From: Betaproteobacteria bacterium | GTDB lineage: Bacteria; Pseudomonadota; Gammaproteobacteria; Burkholderiales; Casimicrobiaceae | Assembly: GCA_016717855.1 (NCBI GenBank) | Contig: JADKEV010000006.1 | Span: 1-19,174, forward strand | Direction of reading: 5' to 3' | DNA: 19,174 nt | Shown: positions 7,450-16,559 of the stretch, piece after piece | Numbering within the stretch: the first letter of the stretch is position 1 | Layout of the letters: the number at the start of each line of letters is the position of its first letter | Program-made: the position numbers and the translations under genes | Notes under the pieces: generated by a model | Database searches by the model: none | Seen by the model: only the letters and a program-made list of their open reading frames with translations | Told to the model about the DNA's origin: nothing

Positions 7450-9491
7450 CGGCGCTCTCCCGGCGCGATCAGCGTCTCGAGCGTGCGCAGGCGCACACGC
7501 TGGCCGGGCTCGACGCCGAGGACGCGGCGGCCGAATTCGTCGACGGGAATGGCGTCGGGCGGCGCGCTCGCGTCGAGCATCACCCAGGCCCGCAGGGGCG
7601 CCGGATGTCGGCCGAGGATCTCCACGAGTTGTTTGCTGCGCAGCCCGAGCTTCGCTGCCAGTTGCGGCGCGACGCGCAGCACGCGGTGGCGTCCCCGGAT
7701 GCCCTCGTAAGGGCACGCTTCGTCGGCAACGATGGCGAGCGCCGGCATGGCTGCCGCCAGCGTTCGCCGCAGATCCGTCGTGCCGGCCTCGTCGACCGCG
7801 CCCTCCGGATCCAGCGCCACCCCGTAGTCGGCGCGCGCCCGCTGCGCCGAAACATAGCCCGCGTCGACGTCGCCGGCAACTAGCCGGGGGTCGCGCGCCA
7901 GCGGGTCGCCGTAACCGCCTCCGCCGGCCGATTGCATCACGACCACGGCATCGCGGCGAAGCATCATGCCCGTCGCCTTGCCCGGGGTCGTCATGGCGAC
8001 TTCCGCGCCGCGGTCCTGGATCGTAACGCTGAAGGGTGCGGCGCTGCCGCCGCCCCCCACACCGAACGGCGGGACGACGGCGCGGTCGCAGAGCACGGAA
8101 TAGGTCGCTTCCTCGCCCAGCAGCCGGAGTTCCCGGCGCATCCCCAGGCCTCCCCGGGTGCGGCCCGCGCCCCCCGAATCGGCGCGCAGTTCGCAGCGCT
8201 CGACGAAGAACGGCATCTCGCTTTCGAGAAATTCGGCGGTGTGGATGGAGCGAATGTTGCCGAAGTCCACGTTGACGAAGGCGCTCGACCCATCCGCTTC
8301 GAGAAATCCGCCGTTGCCGCCGGCCGGCACCTCGACGTAGACATAGGGCCGCCGGCGTCCCCTGCGCATTCCGCCTATCGAATTCGGAAACGAACTGCCC
8401 GACAGGTCGCCCGACACCAGCCCGGGCGCGATCTGCGACAGGCAGCCCAGCATCACCGACACGACGCGCTTGCGCACTTCGCCGTGCGCCCCGGCCGGCG
8501 CGTCTGCGCGCACGTCGACGATCGAGGCTTCCGGCGCCTTCAGCGTGATCGGGCGAAAGGCGCCGTGGTTGACGGCGCCGCCCGGATCGAGGGTCGATTT
8601 GAGGGCGACGAACACGCCGGCGCCGGCGACCGCCAGCGAGGAATTGACGACGCCCGGGACCTGGCCGTTGCTGCCGGCGAAGTCGGCGACGATCTCGTCG
8701 TCACGGACGTGCAGCGCAAGCCGCAGCAGGACCGGATCGAAGCGCCCTTCGTCGTAGTATTCCAGATAGTCCTCGTAGACGTAGGTGCCGTTCGGGAGCG
8801 TGCCGATGCGCTCGCGCATCCGCGCTTCGCTGCGATCGAGGTTGGTGGCGATGCACTGCTGCACTTCGTCCAGTCCGTATTTCGCGAACAGGCGATGCAC
8901 GCGCTGCTCGGCGATCCGGCAGGCCCCGATCATCGCCTTCATGTCGCCGAGGCGGTCCGCGGGAAGGCGCATGTTGCTCTCGATCAGCTTCAGCACCGCC
9001 TGGTTTGGCCGGCCGCCCTCGTAGAGCTTGATCGGCGGCATCCGCAGGCCTTCCTGGTAGATGTTCGTAGAGAGACCGGAATAGCTTCCCGGGGTCATGC
9101 CGCCGACATCGGCCCAATGCGCGCGCACCGCGGCGAGCAGCGTGAGCTGGTCCCCGACAAAGATCGGATACAGCAGCGTGACGTCATTCAGGTGCGTGCC
9201 GCCGCGGTACGGATCATTGAGGATGATGATGTCGCCGGGCCGGATGTCGTTCTCGAAGTCCGCCATCGCGCAGCGCACCGACCACGGCATCGGCATGACG
9301 TGCCCCGGATGATCCTCGGACTGCGCCACCATTTCCGCCGCGGTGCTGAACAGCGCGCAGGAGAAGTCGTCCAGTTCGTAGATGGCGGGCGAATACGACG
9401 CGCGGATGATGGACGCGCGCATTTCCCGGACGATGGCGATGAGGCCCTCGCACACGACCTCGAGGGTGATCGGATCGACGCCGGTCTTCAT
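7446..9491 (-). CDS. hyuB: Hydantoinase/oxoprolinase subunit B with extra C-terminal domain
   Basis: With HyuA it forms an enzyme of the N-methylhydantoinase/5-oxoprolinase/acetone-carboxylase group, typically hydrolysing a cyclic amide with ATP. The frame is intact, 681 residues. HyuB signatures are DPITLEVVCEGL (6-17), a metal-site block ILNDPYRGGTHLNDV (90-104), HWADVGGMTPGSYS (125-138), GGAGRTRGGLGMRREL (440-455) and GGGGYGDPLARDP (523-535). Most HyuB proteins end soon after the DYGV/VDEA segment (555-569). Here about 85 more residues follow (597-681), with a pattern like the Cdc48-N/double-psi barrel (RVAPQLAAKLGL, then RRVLGVEPGQRVRLRTL). The start ATG overlaps the HyuA stop (ATGA, 9491-9488). 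An upstream extension of the same frame is rejected because it reads antisense-like sequence inside hyuA. Confidence 0.93.
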   Translation of the reverse strand: MKTGVDPITLEVVCEGLIAIVREMRASIIRASYSPAIYELDDFSCALFSTAAEMVAQSEDHPGHVMPMPWSVRCAMADFENDIRPGDIIILNDPYRGGTHLNDVTLLYPIFVGDQLTLLAAVRAHWADVGGMTPGSYSGLSTNIYQEGLRMPPIKLYEGGRPNQAVLKLIESNMRLPADRLGDMKAMIGACRIAEQRVHRLFAKYGLDEVQQCIATNLDRSEARMRERIGTLPNGTYVYEDYLEYYDEGRFDPVLLRLALHVRDDEIVADFAGSNGQVPGVVNSSLAVAGAGVFVALKSTLDPGGAVNHGAFRPITLKAPEASIVDVRADAPAGAHGEVRKRVVSVMLGCLSQIAPGLVSGDLSGSSFPNSIGGMRRGRRRPYVYVEVPAGGNGGFLEADGSSAFVNVDFGNIRSIHTAEFLESEMPFFVERCELRADSGGAGRTRGGLGMRRELRLLGEEATYSVLCDRAVVPPFGVGGGGSAAPFSVTIQDRGAEVAMTTPGKATGMMLRRDAVVVMQSAGGGGYGDPLARDPRLVAGDVDAGYVSAQRARADYGVALDPEGAVDEAGTTDLRRTLAAAMPALAIVADEACPYEGIRGRHRVLRVAPQLAAKLGLRSKQLVEILGRHPAPLRAWVMLDASAPPDAIPVDEFGRRVLGVEPGQRVRLRTLETLIAPGERR

Positions 9492-11512
9492 GGCTCTCTC
9501 CGCGTGAGCTGCAGCTCGCCCAGCCGGCCGACCTCGGCCCGCCACCCGGGCGGCACGATCGTCACGCTGCCCATCTCCTCGATGATCGCCGGGCCTTCCA
9601 GCCGGGCGCGGCAGGGCAGGCGATCGCGCAGGTAGACCGGCACCGGCAGTTCCTTTCCGGAAAAGTACGCCGAGCGGGTCTCGCGCAGCGCGCTCGCCAG
9701 CGTGCCGGCTACCGCCCACGCGCCCAGCTCGGGCTTGGCGACCTGCCCGATCGCCGACACCCGCAGGCTCACGATTTCCACGGGATCCGCGGCGCGGTAG
9801 CCGAACCGCTGCTCGTGCGCCTCGTGGAAGAGCTGTTCCATCTCCGCCACGGCATCACTTCCGTCAGGCAAGCGCACGATCAGGTCCCACGACTGGCCCA
9901 GGTAGCGCATGCCGGCGGCGCGCGCCGTGGTGATCCTTCCGGGGTCCATACCCTCGTCCATCATCGCCGACCTGGCATCGGCTTCCATGCTCGCAAAGCC
10001 GGGCTCGATCGCAGACAGGTCGGCCGCATCGAGCGCGAGCCGGAACGTGCGCACGTGATCGTGGCGGATGTCGGAGATCAGCGCGCCGAAGGCGCAGAAA
10101 TTGCCCGGCCGCAGCGGGATCAGGACGTGCGACATCTCGAGTTCCTCGGCGATGAACGCGGCGTGCATCGGCCCCGCGCCGCCAAACGCGGCCAGCACGA
10201 AGTCCCGCGGATCGTGGCCGCGCGCCACGGAGATCTCCTTGATCGCGCTGACCATGCGCGCCACCGCGATCCTGACGATGCCGTCGGCCGCGCCCGGCAC
10301 ATCCAGGCCGGCGATCGCCCGGGCGATGCGGCTGACCGCCCTTTCGGCGAGGTTCGCGTCCAGGGCGACGCTGCCGCCGAGCTTGAGCGTCGGCGACAGG
10401 CGGCGCAGCGCGAGGTTGGCGTCGGTCACGGTCGGCTCTTCGCCGCCCTGCCCGTAGCAGGCGGGACCCGGAACCGCGCCGGCGCTGCGGGGGCCCACCT
10501 TGAGCATGTTCCCCGAATCGATCCAGGCGATGCTGCCGCCGCCCGCGCCAACGGTGTTGATCTCGATCTGCGGCGTGCGTATCGGCAGGCCGTCGATGAA
10601 CTGTTCCGAGGTCACTGGGGTCGCGAGATTCTCGATCAGGCAGACATCGGTGCTCGTGCCGCCCATGTCGTACGTGATGAGATTGCGCAATCCGAGCAGT
10701 TCCCCGAGGTGGACGGCTGCCGCGACACCGCCTGCCGGACCGGAAAGCACCGTGTTGACGGGGAAGCGGGCGGCGCGCGCGGCAGTGACGATGCCGCCGC
10801 TGGAGGTCATCAGGTAGACCGCGCCGCCGTAACCGCGCCCCCGCAGCAGTCCCGTCAGCGCTTCCAGGTAGCGCCTGGTGAGCGGGCCGATGTAGGCATT
10901 GATGGCCGCGGTATTGAAGCGCTCGTATTCGCGCATCTCCGGAAGCACCTCGGCCGAGTGGCAGACGAACCAGCCCGGGAGTTGCTCGCGCAGCTGCCCG
11001 GCGGCCGCCTCCTCGTGCGCCGCGTTGACATAACTGTGCAGGAAACACACCGCGAGCGCCGCGGGAGCCTCGTCCGCCAGGCGTTCGGCCACCGCGCGAA
11101 TCTGGGCCGAGGCGAGCGGCCGGAGCACGGCGCCATCGGCCAGCACGCGCTCGTCGATCTCGATGACCCGCTGCCGCGGCACCAGCGGGGCGAGTTTGAG
11201 CGTCTTGATGTCGTAGAGCGTGGTGCGGTTGGTGCGCGCGATCTCGAGCGTGTCGCGAAAGCCGCGCGTGGTCAGCATCCAGACCGGCGCCCCCTTTCTC
11301 TCGAGGATGGCGTTGGTGCCGATGGTCACGCCGTGAACGAAGCGATCGGTGGCGCCGAGATCGACGTCATTCCGGTCGACGGCGGCCAGGACGCCCCGCG
11401 CCGGGTCGGCGGGCGTGGAGGGCGCCTTGGCCCACCTGAGCTCGCCGCTCTGATCGTCATAAAGGACGGCATCGGTAAACGTGCCCCCGACATCGACGCC
11501 CACCATGCGCAT
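9488..11512 (-). CDS. hyuA: Hydantoinase/oxoprolinase subunit A
   Basis: This is the ATP-binding partner of HyuB, of the actin-like ATPase (ASKHA) fold, in N-methylhydantoinase/5-oxoprolinase/acetone-carboxylase-type enzymes. The frame is intact, 674 residues, normal length. Motifs are MVGVDVGGTFTDAVLYD (N-terminal phosphate loop), GTNAILERKG, SGPAGGV, YDMGGTSTDVCLI (second phosphate loop), INTVGAGGGSIAWID, GPACYGQGGEEPTVTDANL, FGGAGPMHA, and the C-terminal GPAIIEEMGSVTIVPPGW. The start is placed at the ATG 11512-11510, four bases after the CoA-transferase stop, because GGAGG lies nine bases upstream; a second ATG two codons in is possible. The ATGA overlap with hyuB indicates coupled synthesis of the two subunits. 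The exact substrate (hydantoin, oxoproline-like lactam or other imide) is not decided by sequence. Confidence 0.94.
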   Translation of the reverse strand: MRMVGVDVGGTFTDAVLYDDQSGELRWAKAPSTPADPARGVLAAVDRNDVDLGATDRFVHGVTIGTNAILERKGAPVWMLTTRGFRDTLEIARTNRTTLYDIKTLKLAPLVPRQRVIEIDERVLADGAVLRPLASAQIRAVAERLADEAPAALAVCFLHSYVNAAHEEAAAGQLREQLPGWFVCHSAEVLPEMREYERFNTAAINAYIGPLTRRYLEALTGLLRGRGYGGAVYLMTSSGGIVTAARAARFPVNTVLSGPAGGVAAAVHLGELLGLRNLITYDMGGTSTDVCLIENLATPVTSEQFIDGLPIRTPQIEINTVGAGGGSIAWIDSGNMLKVGPRSAGAVPGPACYGQGGEEPTVTDANLALRRLSPTLKLGGSVALDANLAERAVSRIARAIAGLDVPGAADGIVRIAVARMVSAIKEISVARGHDPRDFVLAAFGGAGPMHAAFIAEELEMSHVLIPLRPGNFCAFGALISDIRHDHVRTFRLALDAADLSAIEPGFASMEADARSAMMDEGMDPGRITTARAAGMRYLGQSWDLIVRLPDGSDAVAEMEQLFHEAHEQRFGYRAADPVEIVSLRVSAIGQVAKPELGAWAVAGTLASALRETRSAYFSGKELPVPVYLRDRLPCRARLEGPAIIEEMGSVTIVPPGWRAEVGRLGELQLTRREP

Positions 11513-11516
11513 GGCC

Positions 11517-12698
11517 TCATTCCTCCCTGTCTCGTTCGGTATCCGGCGAAGTTCGGGCACTTCCCGCTTCGCCGCGCTTCCATCCCAGTTCCCCGAGTAC
11601 TTCGTCGGTATGTTCGCCGAGTCGCGGCGCGGCGCGACTGCTCGCGCCGCGCCGGCCGACGGGCGCGGAAACGAACCGGAGTGCGCCGCCGTCCGGCCCT
11701 GGCACTTCCGAGATCATGCGGCGCGCCGCCACCTGCGGCGCGGCAAGCGCCTCGGGCACGGTGTTCAGCGGTCCGCTGGCGACATTGGCGGCTGCGAGGA
11801 GTTGCAGCCATTCGGCGCCCGGCCGCTGCCGGAATTGCGCGTCCAGCAGCGCCTGCAGCGCGGCCTGGTGCGCCACCCGGCCCTCCGCGCTGGCAAAGCG
11901 CGCGTCGTGCGCCAATGCCCCGAGGCCTATGGCCTGGCAAAGGCGGACCCAGGCGGCATCGCCATCCGCGGCGACGACGATCGTCCCGTCGCTGGCCGGA
12001 AAGGTCTGGAACGGCACGATGGAGGGGTGGCGCCCGCCCAGTCGCGTGGGCACTTCGCCCGCATTGAGGTACCGCGACACCGCGTTTTCCATCAGCGCCA
12101 ACTGGCAGTCCAGCATCGAGATGTCGAGCCTGCGCCCGCCCGCTTCCCGCCCGCGGGCGAACAACGCGGCGAGGATGTCGATGGTCGAAAACAGCCCGGC
12201 CGCCAGATCGCCGATCGAGACCCCGACGCGGACCGGCTCCCCGCCCTCGGGCCCGGTCATGCTCATCATTCCGCTCATCGCCTGCACGACGATGTCGAAC
12301 GCCGGCCGGTCGCTCAGCGGCCCGTCCTGGCCGAAGCCCGTGATCGACGCGTAGACCAGCCGGGGGTTCAGGCCGGCGAGCCGTTCGGGCGGAAAGCCCA
12401 GCCGCGCAAAGGCGCCCGGGCGCAGGTTCTCGACCAGCACATCGGCGGAGCGGATCAGGCGGGAGAATATTTCGGCCCCCTCGTCCGACTTGAGGTCGAG
12501 CACGACGCTGCGCTTGGCCCGGTTGATGCTGGAAAAATACAGGCTCTGCCCGTTGGCGAACGGGCCGACGGCGCGGGACGGATCGCCCTCCGGCCGCTCC
12601 ACCTTGATCACGTCCGCCCCCAGTTCGCCGAGCAGCCACGTGCAGTACGGCCCCGCGAGATGGGACGTCACGTCGATGACCCGCAGACCGGCAAGCAT
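11517..12698 (-). CDS. CaiB/BaiF (family III) CoA-transferase
   Basis: It moves CoA from an acyl-CoA donor to a carboxylic acid, activating a pathway acid without ATP. The frame is intact, 393 residues, usual length. Family features are MLAGLRVIDVTSHLAGPYCT (1-20), LGADVIKVERPEGDP (26-40), NRAKRSVVLDLK (59-70), LVENLRPG (88-95), LVYASITGFGQDGPL (114-128), and the VSIGDLAAGL block (160-169), where D164 aligns with the catalytic aspartate of formyl-CoA transferase. The C-terminal half contains PSIVPFQTFPASDG and the LGEHTDEVLGELG tail. The start ATG lies 12 bases after the crotonase stop, so the gene sits in the same leftward operon. It probably acts on the acid released by the HyuAB or oxidase steps; that link is inferred. 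Confidence 0.93.
   Translation of the reverse strand: MLAGLRVIDVTSHLAGPYCTWLLGELGADVIKVERPEGDPSRAVGPFANGQSLYFSSINRAKRSVVLDLKSDEGAEIFSRLIRSADVLVENLRPGAFARLGFPPERLAGLNPRLVYASITGFGQDGPLSDRPAFDIVVQAMSGMMSMTGPEGGEPVRVGVSIGDLAAGLFSTIDILAALFARGREAGGRRLDISMLDCQLALMENAVSRYLNAGEVPTRLGGRHPSIVPFQTFPASDGTIVVAADGDAAWVRLCQAIGLGALAHDARFASAEGRVAHQAALQALLDAQFRQRPGAEWLQLLAAANVASGPLNTVPEALAAPQVAARRMISEVPGPDGGALRFVSAPVGRRGASSRAAPRLGEHTDEVLGELGWKRGEAGSARTSPDTERDREE
11522..11526 (-). promoter_or_regulatory. Ribosome-binding site deciding the hyuA start
   Basis: GGAGG (read on the minus strand, within AGGGAGGAATGAGGCC) lies nine bases before the ATG at 11512, inside the last codons and the stop of the CoA-transferase gene. 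It favours this start over the longer frame that reaches 11560. Confidence 0.7.
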
Positions 12699-12710
12699 GG
12701 CGCGACTCCG

Positions 12711-13497
12711 CTAGTTTCCGTTGAAGACCGGCCTGCGGCGCTCCGTGATGGCGGCAAAGCCCTCGCGCAGGTCCCGGCTCGTGTAGATGTCCGTGTAACA
12801 GCTCTGCGCGACTTCGGCAACCCGGCCGTCGCCGCGGACCGCATGCACGAGGCGCTTGGCGGCGCTGACCGCGCGCGGCGCGCCGGCGGCAATCTGCTGC
12901 GCGAGTTCGTCCACGCACGCGTCCAGGCGCTCCGCCGGGGCGACCAGATCGACCAGGTTCCAGTCCGCGGCCTCCCGCGCCGACAGGCGCCGCCCGCTGA
13001 ACAACAGCGTCTTCGCCTGCGACGGGGTGAGGTTCTCGAGGGAGCATCGCGTGCTCGCGCACGCTTAGCATCAGCCCGATGCGGGAGACCGGGACGCCAA
13101 ATGTCGCGCTCTCGCTCGCCACCCGGATGTCGCACGCGAGCGCCAGCAGGCAGCCGCCCCCGATCGCCGCCGCGTGAATCCGGGCGATGATGGGCAGCGG
13201 CGAATCGCGCAACGCATCGTAGAGCAGCCCGATCTGCGCGTCGTACTCGGCCGCCTTGCGCGGGGTATCCATCGCGCCGGCTATTTCGTCGAGGTCCGCG
13301 CCGGAAGCGAACGCGCGCTCGCCGCTGCCGGCGAGAACGATGACGCGCGAGTCCGGATCATTCCCGGCGCGCGTCACCGCATCGCGCAGTTCCAGCGCGG
13401 TCTGCAGCGAGATGGCATTGCGCTTTTCGGGCCGGGCCATGGTCAGGCGCACGACCGGACCGGACGTGGCCCAATCCACATGCTTCGGGGAATTCAT
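12711..13497 (-). CDS. Crotonase (enoyl-CoA hydratase/isomerase) family protein, one frameshift, catalytic Glu pair absent
   Basis: It acts on an acyl-CoA in the cytosol. Recognised parts are ARPEKRNAISLQTALELRDA, ASGADLDEIAG (oxyanion-hole strand), HAAAIGGGCLLALACDIRVA and ATFGVPVSRIGLMLS, then, after a one-base insertion near 13042 (GGG for GG), NLTPSQAKTLLFSGRRLSA, DLVAPAERLDACVDELAQQI and the terminal ITERRRPVFNGN. Corrected length is 261 residues. In rat mitochondrial hydratase the two catalytic glutamates lie in GGGCE and PEILLG; here the positions read GGGCL and PVSRIG. Hydratase activity is therefore doubtful, and another crotonase chemistry (isomerase, decarboxylase, C-C or thioester cleavage) is likelier. 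The start ATG at 13497 has GAGGAG six bases upstream (13504-13509). The 60 bases upstream, after the SDR stop, hold only that site. Confidence 0.9.
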
Positions 13498-13557
13498 CTG
13501 CAGCTCCTCAGGCGCGTGTCCGGCGGGCGGCCGGAACATGGGCGGCGCGGCGCCGGG

Positions 13558-14339
13558 TCAGCCCTCCGGTCCCAGCCCCAGCCGCGGAAAGCGCGGCAGC
13601 GTCCGTCCGCCATCCAGGATGATAGCCCGCCCGGTCATGAAATCGAACTCGGCCTCGCACATCCGCGCCGCCACTTTCGCGATCTCCTGTTCCGTCACCA
13701 GCCGCCCCAACGGCGTGCCAGCGATCGCCGCGTCCTTGTAGACCGGCATGGTGTCGGTGCGCGGGCTCGCGATCTGGCTGGGCACGATGGCGTTGACCGT
13801 CACGGCCGGGGCGAGCTCCAGCGCCAGCGACTCGGTCAGGTGAATCACCGCGGCCTTCGCCAGCCCGTAGATCGAATGCGAGCGCACCAGCGACGAGGTG
13901 GCGCCCAGGTTGATGATGCGGCCCCAGCCCTGCCGGATCATCGCCGGCGCGATTTCCTGGACCAGCAGGAACGGCGCCTTGAGGTTGACCGCGAGCACGA
14001 CATCCCAGTCGCGCTCCCTCAGCGTGAGAAAGGGCGCATCGGCGAAGGGGCCCGCATTGTTGACCAGGATGGAAATCGGTCCCAGCCGTTCGGCCACCTC
14101 GGCGGCCAGCTTGCGCGTCTGCGCCGCGTCGCCCAGGTCGGCGCAAAATGCGGTGGCCGCGTGGCCTTCCTGCCGGATACCGTCGACGACCCGCTTCGCC
14201 GCGGCCATGTCGGGCGGCAGTGCACGGCGACGTACGCCCCCAGCCTGGCGAACTCGCGCGCGATCTCCGCGCCCGTGCCCGACGACGAGCCGGTGACCAG
14301 CGCCACCCTGCCCGCCCAGCGTGTTCCGGCGGCGCTCAC
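13558..14339 (-). CDS. SDR family NAD(P)-dependent oxidoreductase (one frameshift)
   Basis: It oxidises or reduces a hydroxyl/ketone group, probably on a pathway CoA ester or acid. Classical SDR features are TGSSSGTGAEIA (TGxxxGxG dinucleotide loop), LVNNAGPF (NNAG), INLGATSS (catalytic Ser region), YGLAK (YxxxK active site), VNAIVPSQIASPRTD, and the C-terminal TGRAIILDGGRTL. A one-base deletion near 14215-14222, between YVAVHC and MAAAKRVVDG, breaks the frame; corrected length is 260 residues, normal. The start is the GTG at 14339, which overlaps the stop of the upstream small gene as GTGA. The coenzyme choice is not clear because the residue after the second strand lies at the frameshift. 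Confidence 0.92.
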
Positions 14340-14659
14340 GGGTCGATCAGCTCCGACCAGACCGACACCGTCTTCGACCGGTCGAGGTACTTTGCATAGA
14401 GTTCGTCGATCAGCTGCTTGCCGGCCACCGCGAGTTCCGCCTCGTACGCGGCGCGGTCGGTGACCTCGATGCGTTCGACGTAGTCCCAGGGACCGCCCGT
14501 CAGGCCGGCGCCGGTTTCGGTAATCCGGTGCGTGCGATAGCTGACGATGGTCTTCAATCCGGCCGCGACCGGGTAATCCACCTCGCGCTCGAAGCGCTCG
14601 TAGTCTTCGGCGCTGACCCCCGGCTTCAGGGCGGCGAAAACGAATCTGATAATGGCCAT
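14336..14659 (-). CDS. REDY/HapK-like small protein (dimeric alpha-beta barrel type)
   Basis: The frame is intact, 107 residues. The sequence (MAIIRFVFAALKPGVSAEDY, FEREVDYPVAAGLKTIVSYR, GPWDYVERIEVTDRAAYEAE, YAKYLDRSKTVSVWSEL) follows the pattern of the REDY-like/HapK small proteins known from prodigiosin clusters and of dimeric alpha-beta barrel (Dabb/EthD) proteins: a start strand, VDYP, a YVERIEVTD strand, and a closing strand. The biochemical role of these proteins is poorly known; here it may be an isomerase or binding protein for a pathway intermediate. AGGAGA lies six bases before the ATG (14666-14671), and the stop overlaps the SDR start. The gap to the preceding ATPase gene is 59 bases. 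Confidence 0.7.
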   Translation of the reverse strand: MAIIRFVFAALKPGVSAEDYERFEREVDYPVAAGLKTIVSYRTHRITETGAGLTGGPWDYVERIEVTDRAAYEAELAVAGKQLIDELYAKYLDRSKTVSVWSELIDP

Positions 14660-14718
14660 GGCAATTCTCCTGGGTGGTTGTTGATGCCGGAACAAATGGC
14701 GGGAACGCTCGCCCCCGT

Positions 14719-15691
14719 TCAGACCCGATGACAGGCGACGTAGCGGCCGGGCGCGACTTCCCGGAACGGCGGGGGCTCCGCGCAGACCGGTTGCTCGATC
14801 GGGCAGCGTCCGCGCAGCGGGCAACCGCTGGGCAGCTCCATCGGGCTCGGGATTTCCCCCTCCAGCACGAAGCGCTCGCGCTGCGAGTCCGGGTCCGGCA
14901 CCGGGACGGCGGCGATCAGGGCCCGCGTGTACGGATGCAGCGGCCTGGCGAACAGCTCGCCGGTCTCCCGCGAGCTCCACGATCACGCCCAGATACATCA
15001 CCGCGACGCGGCTCCGGCCAGGTATTTCACGGTCGCCAGGTCGTGCGAGATGAACAGGTAGGACAAGCCGTGGCGCGCGCGCAATTCCAGCAGCAGGATG
15101 ATGCGCGAGCGCAGCGAGACGTCGAGAAGCGCCGACGTCGGCTCGTCGAGCACGACGAAGCGCGGATTGGTTGCGATCGCGCGGGCGATGTTGACGCTGG
15201 CGCTGCCCGCCCGAGTTCGTGCGGATGCCGGTCGGCGAGCTCCCGGCCCAGCCCGACTTCCTCCAGCACGCCGTCGACGCGCACGCCGGTCGGCCGCATC
15301 GAGCGCGGTGTGGAGCAGCAAGCGCTTCCTCGACCATGCGCCGCGCGGTAAAGAGGCCGCGGATTTGAGCGATGCCGTCGGGTCCTGGAACACCATCTGG
15401 ATGTTGCGCCGCAACGGCATCATCGCGTCGCTATCGAGGTGGCGATCTCGGCGCCGTCGTAGCGGATCGAACCCGCGGTCGGATCGAGCAGCCGCAGCAG
15501 GCAGCGCGCGACGGTGGACTTCCAGCCGGACTCCCGACCAGAGCCAGCGTCTCGCCGGGCGCGACATCGAACGACACCGACTGCACCGCGCACCACCGGC
15601 GCCGGCGAGAACCGCGCAGCCGCGCCAGCAGCGCGGGGAGGCCGCCCAGCGGAAAGTGCATCTGCAGTTCGCGGACCTCAACCAGCGGCAT
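14719..15691 (-). CDS. Dpp/Opp-type ABC transporter ATP-binding protein, second ATPase (DppF-like; frame-broken)
   Basis: This is one of the two ATPases driving the importer. It starts MPLVEVRELQMHFPLGG; then come SVSFDVAPGETLALVG and a Walker A region damaged by missing bases (about 15515-15545). Next are RRNIQMVFQDPTAS (Q-loop), NIARAIATNPRFVVLDEPTS (Walker B) and YLFISHDLATVKYLA (H-loop). It ends with the oligopeptide-ABC C-terminal cysteine segment GCPLRGRCPIEQPVC and VACHRV. Several indels between about 14960 and 15560 break the frame; total length ~324 residues is typical. The ATG at 15691 overlaps the end of the other ATPase gene by 14 bases. It acts at the inner face of the cytoplasmic membrane. 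Confidence 0.88.
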
Positions 15692-16559
15692 CGCGGCGTT
15701 CCTCGAAGCCATAGCAGGCGACTTCATGATCGGCGGCGACCCGGGTCAGCGGCGGGCGCACGATGCGGCAGCGCTCGCTGACCCAGCCGCAGCGCTCGGC
15801 GTAGCGGCAACCCGGCGGCGGGTCGAGCAGCGAGGGCACCGCGCCGGGGATCGGTTCCATGGTGACGGTGCGATCGACTCGCGGTATCGAGCGCACCAGC
15901 GCCCGGGTGTAGGGATGGGCCGGCTGGTGAAACAGCGTGCGCACCGGCGCGCTTTCCACGACCTGGCCCGCGTGCATCACGACGACGCGGTCGGCCGTCT
16001 CCGCGACGACGCCCAGGTCGTGGGTGATCCAACAGGATCGCCGCGCCGGTCTCCCGCGCCCAGCTCGCGCAGCTGGTCGAGGATCCGCGCGGCGATCGAC
16101 ACGTCGAGGCCGGTGGTGGGCTCGTCGGCGATCAGCAATTGCGGCGACGTGGCGAGCGCCATCGCAATCATCACCCGCTGGCACATGCCGCCGGAGAGCT
16201 GATGGGCGTACTGGCCGGCCCGTTTCTCCGGGTCGGGAATCCGGACCAGGCTCAACATCTCGAGCATGCGGCGGTGCGCGTCGCGCGCCGGCAGGCCGCC
16301 GTGCAGTTCGAACAAGCGCGCGATCTGCCGCCCCACCGTAATGACCGGGTTGAGCGCAGTGCGCGGGCTCTGCGAGATCAGCGCGATCTTCGCGCCAGAT
16401 CTCGCCGCATTTCCTCCTCGGAGAGCGTGCCCAGAGTCGACGCCGTTAAGCGGATCGTTCCGGACTTCACGCGCCGGGGCAGCGGATCAGGCGCAGGATC
16501 GCGAGCCGCCGGTGACCGACTTTCCCGACCCCGACTCGCCGACCAGGCCGACGATTTGA
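15678..16559 (-). CDS. Dpp/Opp-type ABC transporter ATP-binding protein, first ATPase (DppD-like; N-terminus deleted, frame-broken)
   Basis: Present parts are IVGLVGESGSGKSVTG (Walker A, about 16512-16558), KIALISQSPRTALNP (Q-loop), QLSGGMCQRVMIAMALATSP (signature), LLIADEPTTGLDVS (Walker B), WITHDLGVVAETADRVVVMH (H-loop), HPYTRALVRSIPRVDR, and the C-terminal cysteine block GCRYAERCGW with VACYGFEE. Family members have about 38 residues before the Walker A; here these are missing and the gene begins inside the last codons of the permease gene. The sequence thus lacks its start, the first strands and probably the permease stop. Frameshifts also occur near 16030-16060 and 16390-16480. The stop at 15678 overlaps the next ATPase start. 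It energises import together with the neighbouring ATPase. Confidence 0.85.

Noticed and set aside
7932..9635. Long plus-strand open frame of 567 codons opposite hyuB
   Set aside because: It is the antisense shadow of hyuB in GC-rich DNA: rich in Arg/Ala/His, no domain pattern, no ribosome-binding site.
9815..12067. Long plus-strand open frame of 750 codons opposite hyuA and the CoA-transferase
   Set aside because: It spans two well-recognised minus-strand genes and has no recognisable motifs; a codon-bias shadow.
11481..13190. Plus-strand open frame of 569 codons opposite the CoA-transferase and crotonase
   Set aside because: Same antisense shadow effect; the minus-strand proteins carry all the family motifs.
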